64,000 nucleotides of DNA, from assembly GCF_003668555.1 (NCBI RefSeq), contig NZ_RCWN01000001.1, positions 2,641,501-2,705,500 on the forward strand, read 5' to 3'. A model generated the notes under the pieces. It was given only the letters and a program-made list of their open reading frames with translations, was not told the origin of the DNA and made no database searches. This document shows, piece by piece, positions 57,530 to 64,000 of the stretch (its first letter is position 1; every line of letters begins with the position of its first letter). The translations under genes were made by a program, and so were the position numbers. The stretch is from Notoacmeibacter ruber (GTDB lineage Bacteria > Pseudomonadota > Alphaproteobacteria > Rhizobiales > Rhizobiaceae).

Positions 57530-59326
57530 ATGGCGAAGAAGCCCGGTGACCGTCATTCCGCCGTCAATCGTGATCCCGTGACAATCGACCTCGAAGGCGA
57601 CGACGTGAAGCGTCTGGACGACAACGAGACCGGTACGGATGGGGGCGCGCCCGCTGCGGCCGAACCGACACCCATGCAGCCGGAAGACGCCCCCGAATCC
57701 GGCGAAAGCAGCCTTTCGCCGAAAACGCCGCAAGAGGATCATGATGTCGTTGAGTCGTCTGGCTCGGAGGCCGATGACCCAGGCATAGCCGACGAGACTG
57801 CCGGCCTTGAGGCAGAGCGGACCGACCCGGACGAAACGATCGTTCCGCAAGATGAGAGCGACACCGAAATTGCCGATCAGACCGCGATGGTTGGAGACAC
57901 TTCGGCGCAATCAGAGGCTGGCAAGACCGGGACCGAGGAGGAAGAGCGGAACGAGCACGTCTCCGAAACAGCATATTCCTCCGACGAGGAGGACGAAACG
58001 GTCACGTCGAGCGCCCCGACATCTCGCGAGGAGAACGGACGCTCCGGCATCGGCGGCGTCACCGCCTTCCTTCTCGGGGCTCTTCTCGTCGCTCTCGGTC
58101 TCGGAACGGCTGTATGGCTTGGCTACGTTCCTCTGACCGATACCCAGCAGACCGCCGGCACGGAAGAACTTCAGCAGCAAATCGACGAGTTGAAGGCGGA
58201 GATTGCAGAGCAGCCTTCCGAGGCGGGCGAGGCGACAGGGATTTTCTCGGACGAATTCGAGGCGCTTCGAAACGAAGTCCAGGAAATCAGCGAAACGGTC
58301 TCCAGCGGGGGAGCAGGCGAAACGGCCGGACTTCAGACGCTTTCGGATCGAATAGCGGCACTCGAGGAGGCAGAAGGCGATTCGCCTGCCGGCGGTGACG
58401 AGGCCCGCCAGGCTCTCGACAATGCCAATCAGCAGGTCGCCGCGCTTGATGAACGCCTTGGTACGGTTCAGAACGAACTTGCCAGCCTTCGCGACAGCGT
58501 GAAGGAGGGTGGGAGTACAACGGAGCAAACCCGATCGACGCTTTCCAATCTCGATCAGCAGGTCGGTGATATCTCCGCACAGATCAGCCAGATATCAGCG
58601 AGTGTCAGCACGCTTGACGATCAGATTTCCGATTTGGGCGACCGGTTGGAAAAGGTTGAGCAGCTTGCCAATGCGAACCGCTCCCAGGAGAAGGTTGCGC
58701 GAGCAATCGCGGCCTCGTCCCTCCGAAGCGCCATCGAAAGCGGCCAACCCTTCGAAAACGAACTGGAAACGGCAAAGACGCTCGGCGCCGGCGGTTCGCC
58801 CGTGCAAACGCTGTCCCAATATGCCGCCCAAGGCGTAAAGACACCCCGCCAGCTTGCCGAAAACGTGTCTGAAATCGCCGACAGGATGCGTGAAGCCGCG
58901 GCGCCACCCCCGTCGGCCTCATCCTCGGATGGTATTTTCGACCGTATTACGTCCGGCGCCCGCTCTCTGGTGACCATCCGGCGAGTGGGAGATGCGCAGG
59001 ACGAAGGCGCGCAGAGCAGCGTGACCCGCTTCGAGCAGGCTGTCGAAGCCGGCGAATTGGAGACCGCGCTGTCGGAATATGAGTCGCTCCCGACCGAGGT
59101 GCAGGAGCCCGCTCGGTCCTTCGCCGACGATCTCCGTGCAACGATAGAGGCACGCAAAAACCTTCCGGATGTCATCGCCGCGATTGGGGCAGGTGGCAAT
59201 GCCAGCGCCTCGTCCGAAAGCGGCAGCGGTCCCGAAACAACAACGCCGCCGGAAGAGCCGTCTTCTTCCGAAGAGACGTCCGAAGCACCTCCCAATGATC
59301 CATCCACGACTGAGACGGAGCAGTAA
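57530..59326 (+). CDS. Mic60/mitofilin-like protein (COG4223)
   Basis: 598 aa. A long acidic, disordered cytoplasmic region (residues 1-165), one membrane helix (TAFLLGALLVALGLGTAVWL, about 178-197), a coiled-coil (about 205-390, repeated LxxLxxQ) and a C-terminal mitofilin-like domain with LETAKTLGAG and SALPTEV-like helices. Alphaproteobacterial relatives are proposed ancestors of the cristae-junction protein Mic60 and shape intracytoplasmic membrane. Sits with hemC/hemD upstream and the HemY-like gene 2 bp downstream, a conserved order. Confidence 0.85.
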   Translation: MAKKPGDRHSAVNRDPVTIDLEGDDVKRLDDNETGTDGGAPAAAEPTPMQPEDAPESGESSLSPKTPQEDHDVVESSGSEADDPGIADETAGLEAERTDPDETIVPQDESDTEIADQTAMVGDTSAQSEAGKTGTEEEERNEHVSETAYSSDEEDETVTSSAPTSREENGRSGIGGVTAFLLGALLVALGLGTAVWLGYVPLTDTQQTAGTEELQQQIDELKAEIAEQPSEAGEATGIFSDEFEALRNEVQEISETVSSGGAGETAGLQTLSDRIAALEEAEGDSPAGGDEARQALDNANQQVAALDERLGTVQNELASLRDSVKEGGSTTEQTRSTLSNLDQQVGDISAQISQISASVSTLDDQISDLGDRLEKVEQLANANRSQEKVARAIAASSLRSAIESGQPFENELETAKTLGAGGSPVQTLSQYAAQGVKTPRQLAENVSEIADRMREAAAPPPSASSSDGIFDRITSGARSLVTIRRVGDAQDEGAQSSVTRFEQAVEAGELETALSEYESLPTEVQEPARSFADDLRATIEARKNLPDVIAAIGAGGNASASSESGSGPETTTPPEEPSSSEETSEAPPNDPSTTETEQ

Positions 59327-59328
59327 CG

Positions 59329-60966
59329 ATGATCAAACTCATCCTTTTTTTCCTGCTCGTCCTCGCTCTTGCCGGCCTCTTTGCGTGGGTCGCGGATCTG
59401 CCGGCCACGGTCACGCTCAACCTGCCGGAAGCGCAGGCCGAGGTCTCTTTGCTGGTGGCGATGGTCGCAATCGTCGCGCTGATCGCAGCGGTCATGATCG
59501 TCTGGTGGTTTCTGAAGGGCATCATCCGCAGCCCGGAACAGCTGACGCGCCATTTCCGCTCCCGGAAGCGGGATCGGGGATACCAGGCCCTTTCGACCGG
59601 CATGATCGCCGTTGGCGCTGGCGATAGCGGGCTGGCACGCAAGATGAATTCGCGTGCGCTACAGAACCTTGATCCATCCACGGAGCCCCTGCTTTACCTT
59701 CTCGATGCGCAGACCTCTCTTCTGGAGGGTGACCACGCCAAGGCGCGGCGCAAATTCGAAGCGATGCTCGATGAGCCGGAAACACGCCCACTCGGTCTTC
59801 ACGGCCTCTATCTCGAAGCCCAGAAGCTCGGCGAGACGCGGGCAGCGCGGCACTTCGCGGAGCTTGCCGCGAAAGATGCTCCCCAGCTCGACTGGGCTTC
59901 GCGCGCAGCGATGGAAGCCCGAACCGCGGAAGCCGATTGGGATGGCGCCCTGAAGTTGCTCGACCGGCAATTGGCAACCAAACAGATCGCCAAGGAGTCC
60001 TACAAACGTCAGCGTGCCGTGCTGATGACGGCGAAATCGATGGAAATCGTCGACACCGACCCCTCGCAGGCCCGCTCGCTGGCCAGCGAAGCTGTCTCGT
60101 TGCAGCCCGACTTCGTACCGGCAACGCTCGCTCAGGCCCGCGCTGCGATACGCAAGGGCGACACGCGTGGCGCAGGCAAGGTGCTGGAGGCCGCCTGGAA
60201 GCGCGAGCCGCACGCTCAGATCGGCGGTCTTTATGTGCACCTGCGCCCTGGTGATCCGGTTCAGGATCGGCTGGAACGCGCCCGGAAGCTCGATCAGTGG
60301 AAGCCGCAGAACGGCATTGCAGCCCGTGCGCTTGCCCGCGCCCTCTACGAAGCGGGCGAGTATGCGGACGCCAGGAAGACGATCGAGCCCGTCATCCGGA
60401 CGGAACCGAGCGAGAGCGCATTCCTTCTGCTGGCCGATATCGAAGACGAACAGACCGGCGATCAGGGCCGCGTGCGGCACTGGCTCGCCCAGGCACTCAA
60501 GGCCCCGCGCGATCCGGCATGGACCGCAGACGGCTATGTTTCGGAAAACTGGGCGCCGATCAGCCCCGTAACCGGCAGGCTCGATGCTTTCGAATGGCGG
60601 GTCCCCGTCGAACAGGTCTTGCCCTTGGTCGATGGCAAGCCGGTCGGCGCATTCGAATATGATGCGACCGTTCCGGTCATTCCCCAGATCGAAGGCGACG
60701 ACGCCATTCCCGAAAGCCGCCCTCATATGCGGGTCGACGACGTGACGCTCTCCTCGGACGAGATTGAGCCGGAGGTCGTGACAGCCTCCGACGGTTCGAA
60801 AGACGCCGGGACAAGCGAACCGGCATCTGTCAAGGAGAAGCCCAAGGCGGCTTCTGCCGCAGAGATGGAGACGGCAGAAGACAAGCCCGACCGGCCCGGC
60901 CCTCCTGATGATCCCGGCCCCGTCGGCCCCCCACCGAAACAAGACAGCCCCTACCGCCTCTTCTGA
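59329..60966 (+). CDS. HemY-like TPR membrane protein
   Basis: 545 aa. Two N-terminal membrane helices (LILFFLLVLALAGLFAWVAD and VALIAAVMIVWWFLKGIIRS), the PF07219 (HemY N) region, then TPR-like helices with AEADWDGALKLLDRQLATKQ and ARALYEAGEYADARKTIEPV. The C-terminal 90 residues are charged and Pro-rich (PDRPGPPDDPGPVGPPPKQ). HemY-named proteins of this type have no known enzyme activity and act at the membrane near haem synthesis. Cotranscribed with the Mic60-like gene. Confidence 0.88.
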   Translation: MIKLILFFLLVLALAGLFAWVADLPATVTLNLPEAQAEVSLLVAMVAIVALIAAVMIVWWFLKGIIRSPEQLTRHFRSRKRDRGYQALSTGMIAVGAGDSGLARKMNSRALQNLDPSTEPLLYLLDAQTSLLEGDHAKARRKFEAMLDEPETRPLGLHGLYLEAQKLGETRAARHFAELAAKDAPQLDWASRAAMEARTAEADWDGALKLLDRQLATKQIAKESYKRQRAVLMTAKSMEIVDTDPSQARSLASEAVSLQPDFVPATLAQARAAIRKGDTRGAGKVLEAAWKREPHAQIGGLYVHLRPGDPVQDRLERARKLDQWKPQNGIAARALARALYEAGEYADARKTIEPVIRTEPSESAFLLLADIEDEQTGDQGRVRHWLAQALKAPRDPAWTADGYVSENWAPISPVTGRLDAFEWRVPVEQVLPLVDGKPVGAFEYDATVPVIPQIEGDDAIPESRPHMRVDDVTLSSDEIEPEVVTASDGSKDAGTSEPASVKEKPKAASAAEMETAEDKPDRPGPPDDPGPVGPPPKQDSPYRLF

Positions 60967-60978
60967 ACCTGGAATCTG

Positions 60979-61464
60979 ATGTTTGATCGATTGGCCGAGC
61001 TGTTCCGCAGCCCTGAAACCGAAACGCAGAATGATCGGGAAGCAGAGATCCGCCGTTCCGCGGCGGCGCTTCTCGTCATTCTCATGGACGCCGATGGTGT
61101 GCGGGAGCCGGAGGAAGAAGCCCGTCTGCGAAAAAACCTTGCCGGACGTTTCTCGCTCGCTGACGATGCTCTCGAAAAGCTCATTGGGGATGGCAAATCC
61201 GCGGCTGCGGAAAGCTCGGATTTCTATGCCTTCACCTCCGTGCTCAAGCGTGAACTCGAGATCGAGGAACGAAACAGCTTCATCGGCATGCTGTGGGAAA
61301 TGGCCTACGCCGATGGCACGGCAGATGAAATCGAGGACAATCTGGTCTGGCGTATCTCCGAACTGATGGGCGTCGCCGGTCGTGAGCGGGTCTTTCAGCG
61401 TCAGGAAGCGGTGGAGCGCCTTGGGGTGCCCCTTCGGCAACGTTCGGATGTCATGGAACGCTGA
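60979..61464 (+). CDS. TerB-family protein
   Basis: 161 aa. Helical TerB domain (PF05099) with metal-binding acidic motifs: LVILMDADGVREPEEEARLR and MAYADGTADEIEDNLVWRI, each Asp/Glu-rich as in TerB. The family is linked to tellurite resistance and stress, but this chromosomal form sits alone after HemY. Its stop overlaps the next gene by one base. Confidence 0.85.
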   Translation: MFDRLAELFRSPETETQNDREAEIRRSAAALLVILMDADGVREPEEEARLRKNLAGRFSLADDALEKLIGDGKSAAAESSDFYAFTSVLKRELEIEERNSFIGMLWEMAYADGTADEIEDNLVWRISELMGVAGRERVFQRQEAVERLGVPLRQRSDVMER

Positions 61465-62243
61465 TGATCGAAGCCCCGTTGACGTCGCCGCTGGCGGACC
61501 AGCCGGCCATGCGCCCCATCCTCGTTATCCTGCATCAGGCGACATCGTCCCCGGGCAGGGTAGGCATCATGCTGCGTCAGATGGGCTTTCCGCTCGACAT
61601 TCGCCGACCCGCTCTTGGCGATAACCTGCCCGGGTCGCTGGACGACCATGCCGGGGTGGTGGTGTTCGGCGGTCCGATGAGCGCCAATGACGATGAGGCC
61701 TTCATCCACCGCGAGACGGATTGGCTCACGGTGCCCCTGAGCGAGAACCGCCCGTTGCTGGGGCTCTGTCTCGGTGCGCAGATGATGGTCAACCATCTGG
61801 GCGGAAAGGTTCAAAAGCCCGCCGATGGGCGCGCCGAATATGGCTGGTATGATCTGGAGCCGACGGAGGCCGGGCGCGACCTTTTCGACCAGTGGCCTGC
61901 CAAGGTCCTGCAATTTCACAAGGAGGGTGTCACCCTTCCATCGGAAGCAGCGCTTCTGGCTCGCGGCGAAGAGAATTTTCCAAATCAGGCTTTTGCAATC
62001 GGCTCCAACGCCATCGGCGTTCAGTTCCACCCGGAATTGACGGCCCTCATGCTGCACCGGTGGGTCGTCAAGGCGCATGAACGGTTTAGCCTGCCCGGCG
62101 CGCAAAACGCAAAGGCATGCCTGGAAGGCCGGCTCATCTTCGATGAGCCGCTCCGCCGATGGGCCGTCAACCTTCTGGAGCATCTGTTTAACGGCAAGCC
62201 GGGCGGTCCGGAGCGCCGCACGCCTCTCGAGAGCGCCCGCTAG
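61464..62243 (+). CDS. Class I glutamine amidotransferase-like protein
   Basis: 259 aa. The GATase triad is seen: nucleophile Cys in LLGLCLGAQMMVNHLGG, and His-Glu in VQFHPELTALML. VVVFGGPMSANDDEAF gives the oxyanion strand. Similar to stand-alone GMP-synthase-like amidotransferases that act on amine or gamma-glutamyl substrates; the acceptor is unknown. The ATG overlaps the TerB stop (TGATG). Confidence 0.88.
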   Translation: MIEAPLTSPLADQPAMRPILVILHQATSSPGRVGIMLRQMGFPLDIRRPALGDNLPGSLDDHAGVVVFGGPMSANDDEAFIHRETDWLTVPLSENRPLLGLCLGAQMMVNHLGGKVQKPADGRAEYGWYDLEPTEAGRDLFDQWPAKVLQFHKEGVTLPSEAALLARGEENFPNQAFAIGSNAIGVQFHPELTALMLHRWVVKAHERFSLPGAQNAKACLEGRLIFDEPLRRWAVNLLEHLFNGKPGGPERRTPLESAR

Positions 62244-62273
62244 GCGGGGCTTCAGCCGAGCGACACCGAAGCC

Positions 62274-62807
62274 TTACTTGTGGCTCTTGGCGCGTTCGAT
62301 GGCCTCGGAGATTTTCTGGCGGGCATCCTCGGCACCGTGCCAATTTCCGATCTTCACCCATTTGCCGGGCTCCAGATCCTTGTAGTGCTCGAAAAAGTGC
62401 TCGACCTGCTGGCGGGTAATATCCGGCAGATCGGTGACGTCGTTGACCGAATCGTAGCGCTTGGTGAGCTTGTGATTGGGAACAGCGACAACCTTCTCGT
62501 CGACGCCGCCATCATCTTCCATCAGCAAGACGCCGACAGGGCGCACATTGATGATGCAGCCCGGCACAAGCGGCCGGGTGTTGAGCACCATCACGTCGAT
62601 CGGGTCGCCATCGTCGGAAAGCGTATGCGGCACGAAGCCGTAATTTCCGGGATAGGTCATCGGCGTATAGAGGAAACGGTCAACCACCAGGGCGCCGGCC
62701 TCCTTGTCCATTTCGTACTTGATCGGATGGCCGCCGACCGGCACTTCGATGATGACATTGACGTCTTCGGGGGGATTGTGTCCGATGGCGATGGCGTCGA
62801 TACGCAT
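62274..62807 (-). CDS. ppa: Inorganic pyrophosphatase
   Basis: 177 aa, standard for the family I hexameric enzyme. [40 protein letters not shown] with the catalytic Asp cluster, and [20 protein letters not shown] hold the Mg ions. Hydrolyses pyrophosphate to drive biosynthesis. Convergent with the amidotransferase gene. Confidence 0.97.
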   Translation of the reverse strand: MRIDAIAIGHNPPEDVNVIIEVPVGGHPIKYEMDKEAGALVVDRFLYTPMTYPGNYGFVPHTLSDDGDPIDVMVLNTRPLVPGCIINVRPVGVLLMEDDGGVDEKVVAVPNHKLTKRYDSVNDVTDLPDITRQQVEHFFEHYKDLEPGKWVKIGNWHGAEDARQKISEAIERAKSHK

Positions 62808-62867
62808 GGAGGCTCCGGTCTTCTAGCAAGCAACTGGTGACGCCCTGATAGCGAAGGAGCAGAAGCC

Positions 62868-63485
62868 ATGCAATCTGTCCTTGTGCGCGCCATTGGTCGC
62901 AGACCAGGCAAAGGCACTCTTGTCGCCGCCATCTTTCTGGTTGCGGCAGCCTGCCCGAGCGAAGCCGCCGAGAGCCGCTATCAAACCATCGATACCGCCA
63001 CGGATTGCGAACTCCTCTCGGAACAATTGGAGGGCGGCTCCTCCAGTTTTCTTTGCGACGGACCGGCCGAAACGCCTTTTATCGAGGATCACGGCGATCT
63101 GCGCACCAGCGTCGCCTATGGCATCGACGAGACACAAGGCGAGCGTAACTGGGAAAGCTTCACCCCGTTCAACTTCCCACGCCCAACAATCGAATGGCGC
63201 TTTCGCGATGGCTCCAGCGAGCCCTTTGCGACAATCCGGCGCTGGTCCGTCGAGACCGGCTCGGAGGACGGTGCAAGAGATTGGTCGATTCTCGTCGTCA
63301 GCCGTATCGGCGAAACACCCCAGACCGCCTGCACTGTCGGTTATATCGATGCGCGCCGCATCGAAAATGCCAATGTCATGGCCCGGATCATTGCCGACGC
63401 GATCGCCGAGGACTTTCATTGCCGGGATTATCCGCCGATCTATCGACCTGACGACCGTCAGTTGCGCGCCATCGTGAGCCGCTAG
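62868..63485 (+). CDS. Secreted hypothetical protein
   Basis: 205 aa. A signal peptide with basic start (RAIGRRPGKG) and hydrophobic core TLVAAIFLVAAACPSEAAES. The mature protein has four cysteines (CELL, FLCDG, TACTVGY, FHCRD) that may pair in the periplasm, and the motif TIEWRFRDGSSEPFATIRRW. No enzymatic signature recognised; probably a conserved periplasmic protein of unknown role. Confidence 0.75.
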   Translation: MQSVLVRAIGRRPGKGTLVAAIFLVAAACPSEAAESRYQTIDTATDCELLSEQLEGGSSSFLCDGPAETPFIEDHGDLRTSVAYGIDETQGERNWESFTPFNFPRPTIEWRFRDGSSEPFATIRRWSVETGSEDGARDWSILVVSRIGETPQTACTVGYIDARRIENANVMARIIADAIAEDFHCRDYPPIYRPDDRQLRAIVSR

Positions 63486-63495
63486 ACGGTCAGGC

Positions 63496-64000
63496 TCAGG
63501 CCCAGACGAAGGCGATCTTCTTCAGAGGTGCGCCGCCGAGATTTTCGACGCCTTCCGCAATATCATGCCCGCCACGGCCAGCATAGAAATCCTGCGCAAT
63601 CAGATTATCCTCGAGCGCCCAGACAACCACACCCTTCAACTGCGCAGCCTCCAGTCTCTCGCGCGCCGCGGCAAAGAGCCGGCTGCCAATGCCGATCCCC
63701 TGATATTCCCGCCGAAGATAAAGCTCGTAGATCTCGCCTTTTTGCGGCAGTTCAGGCGTGCGGTTGCGCCCATAGGTCGCGTATCCGACAATCTCGTCGC
63801 CAAGCTCTGCAACGAGAACGGATGCCGTGGATGACAGGGCTCGCTGCCACCATTGTTCGCCCCGGTGTGCGATCATTCGTGTCAGCGCTAGATGCGGAAT
63901 CAAACCCGCGTAGGCACCCTGCCACGAATCGCGGTGGGTGGCCGCGATCCCGGCCGAATCGGAACTTGAAGCGTTCCTTATCTCGATCGACAGCGTAGTC
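63496..64000 (-). CDS. GNAT acetyltransferase, 5'-truncated by the window edge
   Basis: The frame is open from base 64000 to the stop at 63496 and reads SIEIRNASSSDSAGIAATHR then DSWQGAYAGLIP, the usual GNAT start, so an internal TTG at 63903 is not the true start. The acetyl-CoA site RREYQGIGIGSRLFAAARER matches Q/RxxGxG/A, and EDNLIAQDFYAGRGG follows. It would N-acetylate an amine; substrate unknown. The start codon is probably just beyond the right edge. Confidence 0.85.
   Translation of the reverse strand, partial: TTLSIEIRNASSSDSAGIAATHRDSWQGAYAGLIPHLALTRMIAHRGEQWWQRALSSTASVLVAELGDEIVGYATYGRNRTPELPQKGEIYELYLRREYQGIGIGSRLFAAARERLEAAQLKGVVVWALEDNLIAQDFYAGRGGHDIAEGVENLGGAPLKKIAFVWA

Noticed and set aside
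59659..61440. 593-codon open frame opposite the HemY-like and TerB-like genes
   Set aside because: Covers two well-supported genes and shows no family signature.
1..64000. CRISPR array, complete insertion sequence or integrated prophage
   Set aside because: No regularly spaced direct repeats, transposase, integrase or phage structural genes were seen on either strand.

Overview
The window is GC-rich chromosomal DNA from an alphaproteobacterium, most likely of the order Hyphomicrobiales (Rhizobiales). The strongest evidence is gene order and family content: an EVE / YciI / gpsA / tsaD block next to divergent hemC-hemD, a Mic60-like (COG4223) gene and a HemY-like gene; leuS-lptE; rsmB followed by a heparinase II/III-like gene and purH; a CenR/OtpR-type response regulator followed by a cyclic-nucleotide-binding protein; and a CtrA-type TTAA-N7-TTAA box before ftsK. 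The species cannot be named from the sequence alone. No rRNA, tRNA, CRISPR array or complete insertion sequence was seen.

Layout. 1-3.0 kb: the end of a surface-polysaccharide locus (GT4 and GT2 glycosyltransferases, polysaccharide pyruvyl transferase). 3.1-8.0 kb: AEC permease, lptE-leuS, YggS-type PLP protein. 8.1-12.4 kb: a ZinT-like zinc protein behind a perfect 18-bp Zur-type palindrome, acs, and a divergent membrane protein/MarR pair with two palindromic operators. 12.4-18.7 kb: purH, heparinase-like protein, rsmB, htpX, and an SDHAF4-like small protein, followed by the 3' remnant of an outer-membrane protein gene. 18.8-24.4 kb: APC-like permease, a nuclease gene interrupted by an amber codon, opgC, a short structured transcript carrying a 23-codon ORF, and a two-subunit sodium:solute symporter. 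24.6-30.6 kb: Pmp3/YqaE peptide, LysR regulator divergent from a DUF1127-like protein, aldo/keto reductase coupled to dxr, O-antigen ligase-like protein, dienelactone hydrolase. 30.7-33.0 kb: typA and a DedA/YqaA-like protein.

33.2-35.4 kb is a clearly AT-richer island of foreign appearance. It holds an OLD-family ATPase/TOPRIM nuclease gene whose frame is broken at an A7 run, overlapped at its 3' end by a short WYL-like gene. This looks like a two-gene defence module. About 0.5 kb of GC-rich DNA without a convincing gene follows.

35.9-64 kb is mostly housekeeping: YidH, a chloramphenicol-acetyltransferase-like protein, an AhpD-like protein, a UMF1-type MFS protein, ftsK, lolA, xthA, thioesterase / cyclic-nucleotide-binding protein / CenR with a divergent L,D-transpeptidase, deoB, a PQQ glucose-type dehydrogenase with its membrane anchor on a separate gene, DUF1028, a methyltransferase, an MFS protein, EVE, YciI, gpsA, tsaD, hemC, hemD, Mic60-like, HemY-like, TerB-like, a glutamine amidotransferase, ppa, a secreted hypothetical protein and a GNAT gene cut by the right edge. 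Envelope functions recur: LPS transport (lptE), lipoprotein transport (lolA), division and chromosome segregation (ftsK), glucan modification (opgC), cell-wall crosslinking, and envelope-stress regulation.
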